Shown: one piece after another, positions 22,858 through 33,948 of the stretch
Layout of the letters: each line of letters starts with the position of its first letter
How positions within the stretch are numbered: the stretch's first letter is position 1
DNA from: Nemertoderma westbladi
Lineage: Eukaryota; Xenacoelomorpha; Nemertodermatida; Nemertodermatidae
Assembly (NCBI GenBank): GCA_032718475.1
Contig: JAUCBJ010009144.1
Coordinates: forward strand, 1 to 64,000
Reading direction: 5' to 3'
Length of the DNA stretch: 64,000 bases
Notes under the pieces: model-generated
What the model was told of the DNA's origin: nothing
Databases searched by the model: none
The model's input: the letters and a program-made list of their open reading frames with translations, nothing else
Made by a program: the position numbers and the translations under genes

Positions 22858-23162
22858 AGCCCCGTTCACATCCAACGGTGCGTGAGCGGTAAAGTAGCGG
22901 TATTGTAGCGGTAACCCAGCGGTACACTACCCGGAGCCTGTTAACACCAAACGGTACCGTTGCGGTAACTGATTGTCTATCTGTCGATTGTGAATTCAAC
23001 AGGAAATTGCATTAATTGTTTTAACATTGTTTAAATGGGCTGCGGTAAACCGTGCGGTTTAGCGCATAACTACATGTTGGGTCGTTCACAGTCAGCGGTT
23101 TACCGCTGGCCCTGCGGTACACCGCGCGGTGTACCGTTCCGTTGGATGTGAACGGGCCTTAA
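22858..23162. mobile_element. MITE of about 305 bp
   Basis: Termini CCCGTTCACATCCAACGG (left) and CCGTTGGATGTGAACGGG (right) are perfect inverted copies. The interior has many subterminal GCGGTA/TACCGC words and no coding frame. The flanks read TAAAG and CTTAA, so a TA or TTAA-like target is possible but not firm. Confidence 0.8.
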
Positions 23163-23870
23163 GGGACAGAATGAGTCCCGCCGGCTCGGGCACACGAGGA
23201 CAGCCAAGGATGCAGTTAAGGATGCATCTAGGTCCCTTAACAGGCAGAATTCTGATAATCTGAAGGAGCTTATCAATAAGCATGTTGATGCCATTAATAA
23301 TGCTGATGAGTGATGATAGCAGGGAATCATCCCAGGCATGGCCATCAATAAACCTGCTCTCTGGGAGGAAAGGCCAACCAACAAATAATGTTAATTAAGG
23401 CTGATTATCCAGCTGATTGCCTCAATTGTGGGATGGCCTTCTTTGAGAAGCTTCCAAACAATGAAAGGGTATTGCCTGTTAACTTTGAGGTACATCGTGT
23501 ATCTGTGTAGTCTGTGCTCATATACTGTATATCCCCATTGGTGATATCTCCTTCGTTGAAATCAAAACTGCAGCAATATACCAATAGTGCCAGTTGAGTT
23601 GATGGCGTGGCTCCTGAAGTCTTTACATATCCTGAGTGTCTGGAGCTCATTCATCCCATTATTTTGACATGTATTGACCAAAGAGAGTCAGTCCCTCAAG
23701 AAATGAAAACAAATAAGTTAGTCCCTGTTACGAGATTAATCCCCATATACACTTCGGAGACCAAAAATCAATATATCGCCTTATCAGCCAATAGCCGTAT
23801 AATGGCATTAATTATCACCCAAGTTTGTTACCTACAAAGGTCAGGTTAACAAACATTAAGGCCCAGCGGC
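23163..23870. other. non-coding, no gene recognised
   Basis: No open frame here has a recognisable domain. Confidence 0.4.
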
Positions 23871-23879
23871 AAACCAAAT

Positions 23880-24154
23880 GGCCCATGTAAAGAATACCAG
23901 ACTTTCTGCCGTTTTATTTCACTTTGTAGTTACCCCCATGTGAAGAATACCAAGTTTTCACCAAAAACACAGGTTACAGAAGGGCTGTATTCTAACCAAA
24001 ACAATAAACGAATTAGTATATGTACAGGTTATAAGACATAATTGAGCGCTATAAAACACTTAATAAAGATAAATTTAAAAAAAAAATCTTCATATATAAA
24101 ATTCCAATAAAAACGTCGACCGAAAAGTGAAATCCTGGTATTCTTCACATGGGC
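23880..24154. mobile_element. MITE with 9-bp target duplication (Mutator-like)
   Basis: The direct repeat AAACCAAAT is at 23871-23879 and 24155-24163. Termini GCCCATGTAAAGAATACCAG and CCTGGTATTCTTCACATGGG are inverted copies. A second internal copy of the terminus (CCCATGTGAAGAATACCA, about 23936) shows nesting. A 9-bp duplication is typical of Mutator-like elements. Its core is shared with 14866-15122. Confidence 0.75.
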
Positions 24155-24163
24155 AAACCAAAT

Positions 24164-24669
24164 TGATGTCACGTGGTTGCGCAATCTACCATATTAATTC
24201 CCATACATTAAAGGTATTGTGCATACAATAGTATTGCTTAATGCTTTGACCAGTGTGCATAGGACGTGATGGGGATCCCCAGTCATCCCATGTCATCCCC
24301 AGTTATTGCATTGTATTAGTGTACATAAGACCTGTGGGGAGGCCCTATGCTAACCCAATAATTATTGTATAGTTACCTACAGGAAGGACAGAATATTCAA
24401 TAACCTACAACTATTATTAGCCACACCCAATCTGCTGCCTTCTAATATTATTGGTGGCGAGCAGCAACCAATCACGAGCCTGTTGTTGGCTGGTTCAATC
24501 AGACTAGACCAGCTGTTTTGTTCTTCCTTCCTACAGTAATAATAGTTCTTGTGTACCATGATTCAGTGTTGGTTATATGTTTATCAAGATATTGAGCTCA
24601 TGGTTGTTACGGTGTGGTGCTGTACGACAACCAATTATTAACTACTGAATTATTTGTGATAAATCCAAG
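24164..24669. other. non-coding, no gene recognised
   Basis: Contains a small internal repeat of GATGGGGATCCCCAGTCATC-like sequence near 24270-24310. No gene seen. Confidence 0.35.
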
Positions 24670-24925
24670 CCGCAGCTTGGTCTAGTGGTGACATTACTGT
24701 GCTTCCGATTAGGGAGCCCGGGTTCGATCCCGAGATGGGGCAGCACTGTTTGGGCACAGTGCTTTAAATGCTGCAGCCTAGCCCAACCCCGACTTTCATC
24801 CTTCAGTGGTCGATAAATGGGAACCAAGGCAACTTGGGAAACAGAGTGGAAGGGTTTACTGTGGGAGATCACCCATGGTGATGAACAGGCATTCCTTGGC
24901 TTAACGAATCTAAAAGATTCTCCCA
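24670..24925 (+). mobile_element. tRNA-derived SINE
   Basis: A tRNA-like head with A-box GCTTGGTCTAGTGG (about 24676), loop CTTCCGA (anticodon TCC, glycine-like) and B-box GGGTTCGATCCCG (24721-24733) is followed by a non-tRNA body. The head folds poorly as a tRNA and lacks an acceptor stem, so SINE is preferred. The 3' boundary is approximate. Confidence 0.65.
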
Positions 24926-25079
24926 TTCATTTGTGATAAACGGTTCACTTGAGCCCGGATTTTGGAGCATTAACTGGTTATCTGTCTGCTTCTTTCTTTT
25001 ATATCAATATTATTTGAATATATGTGAAGATCAAGACGAACACAGTTAGAGTTATAAAGAAAGAAATACAGACATCTGG

Positions 25080-25750
25080 CTATTATCTTTGTTGACTTCT
25101 TTAAAGTCTTCGACTCAGTCTCCCGACCACGTATGTTCAGCATACTTCCATTATATGGGATTCCTGAGGAAATTGTTGCAGCTATCAGATCACTGTACGA
25201 AGGTTCCTCCACATTTGTGTCTACTGTTGACGCTGACACAGAACCATTTGAAGTGTTCTGGGAGACACACTTGCGCCATTCTTGTTCATAATTGTTGTTG
25301 ACTATGATCTACGCATGTCCTTAGATCGTCATAATGATGATGCGGTGATGATAACTCCACCTACTGGTTCAAGAAGTAGAGGAAATCCTGCCAAGTACCT
25401 AACTGATCTAGACTTTACTGATGACTTAGGAGTACTCTCAGAATCACTAGAGGGAGCCCAAAGGCCCATCTTCTCATTGGAACATGTTTCTTCTAGTGTT
25501 GGTCTTTTTCAAACTCGAAGAAGCCCACAATTATGACATTGGCCCTTGACAGCCCCCAAGAAATGTCTGATCGCAAGGGCATAAGCTCAAGAGATCGCTG
25601 GCTTGAGCATGGGGATCAATGGATGACTTCTGCTGGATCCGGAAGTCAGGTAAAGACCTTCGGATACATAAGGTAAAGGCATGCACACTGTACAGCATTG
25701 AATAGTCTATCCAGGATTTGGAAATCCAATGGAATAATAACTGAATCTCA
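25080..25750 (+). pseudogene. non-LTR retrotransposon (LINE) reverse transcriptase fragment
   Basis: One frame from about 25090 reads FVDFFKVFDSVSRPRMF and continues into IPEEIVAAIRSLYEGSS, which is the RT region around the first catalytic Asp. After a frame change near 25255 it reads FIIVVDYDLRMSLDRHND and then KYLTDLDFTDDLGVLS, where the usual FADD box is FTDD. Further decayed LINE sequence (SLSRIWKSNG) reaches about 25750. There are no complete ORFs or ends, so this is a dead 5'- and 3'-truncated copy. The clade is not assigned. Confidence 0.8.
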
Positions 25751-26379
25751 AGATTTGATTAGTTAGGGCAGCAGCAGCGGCATAGCGGCATAATACTGTC
25801 TAGAAACGACCGGCGATTAACCTATACCACTTGTTCTTCAATTGCGTATTTTAAAATATTTTTCACCGGCGAATTTGCATTTTGTTTGGCAGTCATGTAA
25901 GGTACGTCAACGTTTATATATAGCTGGTCCTACTGTGGCTGATTGCGGCCAAACATTTAAATTTTTTAATGTTTTTCACCCCTGTGAAAAACATTCATAA
26001 CCCGGGTAAAAAAACATTTATCATACCGTCCTGGCGGGTGAAAAACATTTATCACCCGTGTGGCGGGTGAAAAACATTTATCACTCAGGTAAAAACCAAT
26101 TAGATGTTTAACGATTGACTTTAGTTTACTGTTTTGGTTAGATCAACGTTCCACTGCAACCTGTTCATTTACAATAATTGATATATTTTTTATATTTCAT
26201 TTGATACCTAAATTCAATTAAATTGAAATTTTATTAATTTAAAATGATTTTTAATATTTATTGTATATTTTGTATCTGTAGTACATTTTGGTGATCAATG
26301 TTAATGTTGTGGAAAGTAAACTGAGATTCAGTAGGAAGCACAATAATTATGGATTAATAATATCATAGTAGGAAGCATA

Positions 26380-26380
<1 letters not shown>
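25751..26380. other. non-coding with a small repeat
   Basis: At 25970-26095, CGGGTGAAAAACATTTATCA recurs about three times with inverted versions (TTTTTCACCC). No gene seen. Confidence 0.5.
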
Positions 26381-26429
<49 letters not shown>

Positions 26430-26430
26430 A
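26381..26430. repeat. (TCTA)n microsatellite at the Helitron-like 5' end
   Basis: About 12 TCTA units run directly into the TATATATAAATATCC start. The other units have one or two TCTA here, so the terminus itself appears to have expanded. Confidence 0.9.
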
Positions 26431-27613
26431 TATATAAATATCCTCTGTCTGTCTGTGAGTCTGTGAGTCTATGAGTCTGTGAGTCTGTCCAAGCTATACG
26501 CTCCGAAACACGAGCACCAATCTGAGCGAATGATACATCGATCGAAAGCTCTCGTCCCGAGCACGTAAACTATCGCTATCTCAAGGCTTATTTTACGCGT
26601 ATGCTTGCGTGAATGCGTATTTTGTATTCGCTGCAACATGTTGTGTGATAAAATCTCAAAGTGATTCGAATATTCCTTTTGGCAGTACAGGCCTGGCAAA
26701 GCTGAGAGTTAGTTAGCAAGGCAGCTAGCTACTTGCAGACCAATCATAGGTGGCCTGCAGCAGGCTGGGTTGGTTAAGTAGTAATCTCAATACATAGGAC
26801 CCTGCAGGAGAGCGGAGTGGATCTACTGTGATTGGTTCTTGACTTACATTGGTAAGAACAAGCAGTAAATCTTAGATTAGCTTTTTTCAGTTCACATATT
26901 GTTTATAATCATAAACACATAATGATTCAATTATTCATTTTTGCAATGTACCGGATGGGTGCTAGCGAGGTAGGCCTAGCAGGTCGTCAGTCCGTCATCC
27001 TACAAGTTGGACCATCCTCAGCCCGTGAACATGAATTGTAAAGGCTATCTCGAGGCTGATTTTTTACACATTTACTTAATACTTGCATGAATGCGTCTTT
27101 GAGGTAAAATTGCATTATTCTGCAGTTGTTTTCTTATCGGAGAAATTACTGATCAGCAAGCAGGAAATTATAACAGCAGTTATTGCATCATCGTAACCAC
27201 TCTGCTGACACTTTGCAGAATAAATTCTACCTGACCATAGCTGCGTGTTGGGAGGACGCCGACCAGTTTGCGGATCTTCAATCTGCCACTAGGAGGCGAA
27301 ATGTCTGAAAGTGAAAATCTTATCCTATTTTGTTATTAATAATGATTTTTAGCTGAGACTTAGGTCCTTTACACAATATGTTTATAATGTTTTTTCCTGA
27401 TACCAAGCAGAGTATACTACACCGTAGGGTGTGTATTTGGGCTTGGGGAGACGATGAGTAATCTACAGTTCCCCATTCTGCCGCTATTACTTGATGAAAT
27501 GTCTGAATGAGGAAACCTACAATTTTGTTGTTTATGAATGCTTTTTTGCTGATACTTGGCACTTGGCAGAGGACTACTACACCACAGTCGTCATGTTTGG
27601 GGAGGACGCTAAC

Positions 27614-28278
27614 CAGTGCATAATTATGCAGTCTGCCACTAGGGGGCGAAATGTCTGAAATTAAAACTTTCCATTTTAATACGATAGAGTTGCTGCAGTG
27701 ACCTACTGCACTATAGGTTGTGTTTGCGAGGACGCTAACCACTACTCTGCAGTTATACAGTTTTCCACTAAGGGGAAAATATTACACACAGTTTAAACCT
27801 TTTCCAATTTTATTATTTGTAATCCATTGGAGGTGTTTTGGTAGGTATCTACTACAACATAAAGCCTTATGTTTATTATTGTATGTAGCTGCAACTAAAG
27901 CGGCATCAGTCTGTTTGTTTGAGAGAATGCTCACTTATGTAAAGTTTTGCATAATTATGCAGTCTGCCACTAGGGGGCGAAATGTCTGAAATTAAAACTT
28001 TCCATTTTAATACGATAGAGTTGCTGCAGTGACCTACTGCACTATAGGTTGTGTTTGCGAGGACGCTAACCACTACTCTGCAGTTATACAGTTTTCCACT
28101 AAGGGGAAAATATTACACACAGTTTAAACCTTTTCCAATTTTATTATTTGTAATCCATTGGAGGTGTTTTGGTAGGTATCTACTACAACATAAAGCCTTA
28201 TGTTTATTATTGTATGTAGCTGCAACTAAAGCGGCATCAGTCTGTTTGTTTGAGAGAATGCTCACTTATGTAAAGTTT
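27614..28278. repeat. 331-bp tandem duplication
   Basis: The block from TGCATAATTATGCAGTCTGC to the end of TATGTAAAGTTTTG is repeated nearly exactly with a 331-bp period inside Helitron-like unit 1. Units 2 and 4 have a single copy. Confidence 0.85.
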
Positions 28279-29918
28279 TGTTAAGTTAATTAATTTATTT
28301 ATTTATGTTTGATATTGTCCATTGATTGATTGACTGTATAGAAGCTTGTGAACTAGAAAGCCGTGGCCGAAGGCCACGGGGTTTCTAGTCTATATATATA
28401 AATATCCTCTGTCTGTCTGTGAGTCTGTGAGTCTGTCCAAGCTATACACTCCGACACACGAGCACCAATCTGAGCGAATGATACATCGATCGAAAGCTCT
28501 CGTCCCGAGCACGTAAACTATCGCTATCTCGAGGCTTATTTTACGCGTATGCTTGCGTGAATGCGTATTTTGTATTCGCTGCAACATGTTGTGTGATAAA
28601 ATCTCAAAGTGATTCGAATATTCCTTTTGGCAGTACAGGCCTGGCAAAGCTGAGAGTTAGTTAGCAAGGCAGCTAGCTACTTGCAGACCAATCATAGGTG
28701 GCCTGCAGCAGGCTGGGTTGGTTAAGTAGTAATCTCAATAAATAGGACCCAGCAGGAGAGTGGAGTGGATCTACTGTGATTGGTTCTTGACTTACATTGG
28801 TAAGAACAAGCAGTAAATCTTAGATTAGCTTTTTTTCAGTTCACATATTGTTTATAATCATAAACACAAAATGATTCAATTATTCATTTTTGCAATGTAC
28901 CGGATGGGTGCTAGCGAGGTAGGCCTAGCAGGTCGTCAGTCCGTCATCCTACAAGTTGGATCTTGACTCTATCATGTGCGTGCACCTATATAATGCAGAC
29001 CATCCTCAGCCCGTGAACATGAATTCTAAAGGCTATCTCGAGGCTGATTTTTTACACATTTACTTGATACTTGCATGAATGCGTCTTTGAGGTAAAATTG
29101 CATTATTCTGCAGTTGTTTTGTTATCGGAGAAATTACTGATCAGCAAGCAGGAAATTGTAACAGCAGTTATTGCATCATCGTAATTCGTAACCACTCTGC
29201 TGACACTTTGCAGAATAAATTCTACCTGACCATAGCTGCGTGTTGGGAGGACGCCGACCAGTTTGCGGTTCTTCAGTCTGCCACTAGGAGGCGAAATGTC
29301 TGAAAGGGAAAATCTTATCCTATTTTGTTATTAATAATGATTTTTAGCTGATACTTAGGTCCTTTACACAATATGTTTATAATGTTTTTTGCTGATACCA
29401 AGCAGAGTATACTACACCGTAGGGTGTGTATTTGGGCTTGGGGAGACGATGACTAATCTACAGTTCCCCATTCTGCCGCTATTAGGTGATGAATACTTTT
29501 TTGCTGATACTTGGCACTTGGCAGAGGACTACTACACCATAGTCGTCATGTTTGGGGAGGACGCTAACCAGTGCATAATTATGCAGTCTGCCACTAGGGG
29601 GCGAAATGTATGAAATTAAAACCTTCCATTTTAATACGATAGGGTTGCTGCAGTGACCTACTGCACTATAGATTATGTTTGCGAGGACGCTAACCACTAC
29701 TATGCAGTTATACAGTTTTCCACTAAGGGGAAAATATTACACACAGTTTAAACCTTTTCACATTTTATTATTTGTAATCCATTGGAGGTGTTACTTGGAA
29801 GGTATCTACTACAACATAAAGCCTTATGTTTATTATTGTATGTAGCTGCAACTAAAACGGGATCAGTCTGTTAGTCGTATGTAAAGTTTTGTTAAGTTAA
29901 TTAATTAATTTATTTATG

Positions 29919-30563
29919 TGGGGCGAGACACGTAGTCGGCGAGCCTTGGCATACGGTTCATATAGGGCAAATGGGGCATGTCCGTCTGTCTGTCTGTCTG
30001 TCTGTCTATCTGTCTGTCTGCCTGTCTGTCTGTCTGTCTGTCTGTCTGGTAAATGTTTGAACGCGAATTTCTCGGCATCGCTGGTTCGGAATTGAACCAA
30101 ACTTAGTAGGTAAGTAGTAGAGAGAAAGTTTAGAAAGTTTGTAAAGTATGGTGAAAAATCATGCAGTCTGACGTCAGCTACGACAGATTATGTGGTTTTT
30201 AGAAAATGTTAAATTTCTCGGGAAGGCCTCATTTTCCTGAGCTGAAATTTTGGTGGCCGGTAGAGAATCATGAAGTCTATCTTTTACGAAATTGAAAAGT
30301 TAAGACTTTTAATTGGGGATCCGCTAGAGACTCAGAAGTAATGATATAGGCCTACCGGTACGGTACTGCTGTACAGTGCTGCACTGGTAAGTACGAAATT
30401 GCAGAATAACAATTTGACACCACCTAGCGGATTAACATATGATTGTATATCGAATGAATACATTTATAGCATGGGATATGGGGTCCAAACTAGACATGCC
30501 CCATTTGCTCTATATGAACCGTATGCCAAGGCTTGCCGACTACGTGCTGCGCGAAGTCCCCAC
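29919..30563. mobile_element. MITE with long terminal inverted repeats inside Helitron-like unit 2
   Basis: The arms are about 64 bp. Left begins GTGGGGCGAGACACG and includes CTTGGCATACGGTTCATATA; right is its near reverse complement, ending GTCCCCAC. Units 1 and 4 lack it at the same place (TTATTTATGTTTGATATTG), which gives the empty site. It contains a (TCTG)n tract at about 29980-30048. Target duplication is unclear. Confidence 0.8.
29980..30048. repeat. (TCTG)n microsatellite
   Basis: Interrupted TCTG repeat just inside the left arm of the nested MITE. Confidence 0.9.
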
Positions 30564-32085
30564 GAACGTGTTTGATATTGTCCATTGATTGATTGATTGT
30601 ATAGAAGCTTGTGAACTAGAAAGCCGTGGCCGAAGGCCACGGGCTTTCTAGTCTATATATATAAATATCCTCTGTCTGTCTGTGAGTCTGTGAGTCTATG
30701 AGTCTGTGAGTCTGTCCAAGCTATACGCTCCGACACACATGCACCAATCTGAGCAAATGGTACATCGATCGAAAGCTCTCGTCCTGAGCACGTAAACTAT
30801 CGCAATCTCGAGGCTAATTTTACGCGTTTGCTTGCGTGAATGCGTATTTTGTGTTCGTTCGGGCGAAATGTATCGAATTATTTCGGTTCTTCTATCGGTA
30901 ATTAATTATTTAGAGGGGTAACATTTATCCCATCTGGTATAAAATTAACATGAGTAGATTCGCCATGTCCCATTCTCACAAAGTATTTATTTTATTCGAG
31001 TGTTTAATATAAATATGTATGATTATTTATTGATTAAAAATCAAATAGTGTATAAATATGTCATATTCGCCAAGCACGATCGAATTGGCCTATTCTTAGT
31101 GCTGTAGTGAACAAGCTGGCAAGCCTGGAAGGTTCACGGTCCTCCTACTTAATCAGTACAATAATAATACGTTTTCGTTCGGGTAGGCCTATGTTTCCTT
31201 TTCACTTGTTCCCATCGTAGGCGACCTCATGCTCCTGTGCTCATCCCACCACGACCACGACCACCAGTTACGAGTTGGGTAGGCGTCTACCGGCAACCGG
31301 TAAGTAATTACGCGCCACACGACGTCATCCCGCCATCCGCCAACATTTATACCGGTACGGTAAGCCTACCACCTACCGGCTGGCTACCATCGCACCGTAG
31401 GTCTACCGCCTACGCCTACCGGTCAACCGGTAACGGTAGGCTACCGCGTACCGGTACAGCGGTACTCAAAGTCGTACCGGTATTGTCGTAATTGACAAAT
31501 GCAGGATTAAACCGTAACCCGTTCCAGTACCGGTACCATATGCATCTGAACGACTGGACGGTTAATCTCATAGCATAGCTGCATAGGCCTACTGGTAGTC
31601 AGTGCGAAGTCGCCTGCGAACATGGCGAAATATTATATTTACTGCTAGGGCTAGGCTAGGACCTACTGCTGTACTGACCTATGACAGTATGAAGATAGGC
31701 AGATAGGCCTACAGTGGTCAGGTAGTACCGGTCCGGTATGCCTACTACAGGCAGACAATCAGACAGTACTAGCAGTGCTAATTAATTACCTTAATTAAAT
31801 CTTCAATTAGGTCATAATGTAGGTCCAAATTTAAAAATCGGCCTCCGTTAATCGATTTACAAATAATTCAGGTACCTCCATGCCAAATATCAGAATCATT
31901 CATTGCGTTCCCTATGACAAGATAGCTTTTTCCTAAACCATGCGAAAACACGCAAATATAGCGCTCACATCGCACAAATACCATCTCGACACCCAATTTT
32001 TTGTATGAGCCTTCGCCATCCCTATATCTAACTTTTGTCCAAATTTTGTTTCGATTGATTAATAAATAACTGAGATATCGCTCTG

Positions 32086-32129
32086 GACACACACACACAC
32101 ACACACACTAACACACACACACACACACA
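32086..32129. repeat. (AC)n microsatellite
   Basis: About 20 AC units with one TA interruption. Confidence 0.95.
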
Positions 32130-32539
32130 TTACGGTAATAATGGTCACCTATGTCAAGGACCGTGAACCAATAGGGAAGGATTTTTTTCTGTATCATAGC
32201 AACGTTAAGGTAATTATTGAAATCGCAGCTAGCTGGCTGGGCACAGATAAGGAGCAAGCAGGCTGGAGTGTTGATTGGGGTGGGTTTGGGTTGTCTGTTG
32301 CGAATTGCTCAAGAGTAATTCTGCTTTCTCAAACATTGGCTGCATGGAAGGAGAGGTTTATAACATTTTTGTTTTACTGTTATGAATATTAAAAGTAAAA
32401 TAATTATTTCTGTAGGCCTATACTTACTGTATTATTATTTTATCTAATATTATACATCTAATCTCGATGAAATCTCGCTTACTATAGCTCGATAGATAGG
32501 TCTCGCCCTAACTCGTTGCAACGTAATACTCAGAGCCGT

Positions 32540-33800
32540 CTGAAGTTCCCCCATCTGCCGCTAGAGGGCGAATTGTCCGATAGTGAAAACCTGATCTCAT
32601 TGGGTTGTTTTTAATGCTTTTGAGCTGAAACTTGGTAGCTATATACTGCAGCATAGGCTGTTTATTTCCGGAGTCACTGAGTTGTCCACAGTTCCCCAGT
32701 CTACCGTTAGAGGGCTAAATGTCTGCAAGTTAACATCTTCTCCAACTTTGTTATTTATAATCCATTTAGACTGAACTTGGTAGGCATCTACTACAGCATA
32801 GGCTATATCTTTACTGAGTCGCGCAGAGTTGCCTACATTACCCGCGTCTGCCGCTAGAGGGCGAAATGTATGAAAGTTAACATCTCCTCCAACTTTGTTA
32901 TTTACAATCCTTTTAGACTGAAACTTGGTAGGCATCTACTATAGCATAGGCTATATCTTTGCGGAGTAGTAGAGTCGTCTACAGTTTCACAGTCAGCCGC
33001 TAGAGGGCGAATTGTCTGAAAGTTAACATCTTCTCCAACTTTGTTATTTACTAACGGTTTAGACTGAAACTTGGTAGGCATCTACTACAGCATAGGCTGT
33101 ACCTTTACGGAGTTACAGAGTTGTATACAGTCCCCCCATCTGCCGCTAGAGGGCGACATATCTGATAGTGAACACCTCATCCCATTTGGTTCTTTTTAAT
33201 CATTTTGAGCTGAAACTTGGTTGGTATCTACTACATCATAGGCTGTATCTTTACGGGGTTGCAGAATCCTATTCACTTCCCCAGTCTACCGCTAGAGGGT
33301 GAAATGTCTGAAAGTTAACATCTTCTCCAACTTTGTTATTTACTAACGGTTTAGACTGAAACTTGGTAGGCATCTACTACAGCATAGGCTGTACCTTTAC
33401 GGAGTCACATAGTTGTATACAGTCCCCCCATCTGCCGCTAGAGGGCGACATCTCTGATAGTGAACACCTCATCCCATTTGGTTCTTTTTAATCCTATTGA
33501 GCTGGAACTTGGTAGGAATCTACTACAGCATATTATGTATCTTTACGGAGTCCCAGAGTCGTCCACAGTTCTTCAGTCTACCGCTAGAGGGTGAAATGTC
33601 TGAATGTGAACATCTACATCAATTTTGTTATTTACAATCTGTTTAAGCTGAAACTTGAAAGGCAGGCATTTTACTTCACCATAAACCCCATCTTTACCAA
33701 ACTGCAGCGCCGTCTGCATTTCACCAGTCCGCAGGTAGAGGGTGGATCTGAAAGTGATCATTTTCTGGAAATTTTGTTATTTACAATCTGCCTAAAGTTG
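32540..33800. repeat. ~145-bp tandem repeat with CCGCTAGAGGGCGA cores
   Basis: About nine diverged copies. Each has CTGCCGCTAGAGGGCGA, GAAAGTTAACATCTTCTCC, ACTTTGTTATTTA, and ACTTGGTAGGCATCTACTAC. The same layout, more diverged, occurs in units 1, 2 and 4. Confidence 0.85.
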
Positions 33801-33948
33801 AAACTTGACAGTTATCTCTTATGGGGGTGGTGTTTTATTTAATGATGGTGTCTGTTCCGTATGCAGTTCTCAAATCTCCCACACATATTCATATATCATC
33901 TGCACGTGCACTAGAAAGCTGTGGCCCGAAGGGCCACAGGCTTTCTAG

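Larger units (their letters stand above)
26381..28388 (+). mobile_element. Helitron-like non-autonomous unit 1
   Basis: It starts with TC inside a (TCTA)n tract, then TATATATAAATATCCTCTG, and ends with a GC-rich hairpin and CTAG (28353-28388; arms GCCGTGGCC/GGCCACGG). An A precedes the start and a T follows the end, as for Helitrons (5' TC, 3' hairpin plus CTRR, insertion between A and T). There is no Rep/helicase coding. The interior holds (CTGCCACTAGGGGGCGAA)-type motifs and a 331-bp tandem duplication. Confidence 0.75.
28389..30651 (+). mobile_element. Helitron-like non-autonomous unit 2 (carries a nested MITE)
   Basis: It starts directly at the CTAG end of unit 1 with TCTATATATATAAATATCC and ends in the same hairpin and CTAG at 30651. 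It is closely similar to units 1 and 4. A foldback element is inserted at 29919-30563. Confidence 0.75.
30652..33948 (+). mobile_element. Helitron-like non-autonomous unit 3 (divergent interior)
   Basis: It starts at the end of unit 2 with TCTATATATATAAATATCC and shares the first ~200 bp. The middle is then unrelated and rich in ACCGGTAC and TAGGCCTA words. It ends with a variant hairpin (GCTGTGGCCC/GGGCCACAG) and CTAG at 33948. From 32540 to 33800 it holds about nine tandem copies of a ~145-bp unit. Confidence 0.65.

Noticed and set aside
24670-24750. functional tRNA-Gly (TCC) gene
   Set aside because: A and B boxes are good, but the acceptor and anticodon stems do not pair; SINE head preferred.
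27720-28284. repeated MFARTLTTTLQLYSFPLRG ORFs
   Set aside because: Same sequence read twice because of the 331-bp duplication in a non-coding Helitron-like unit; no domain.
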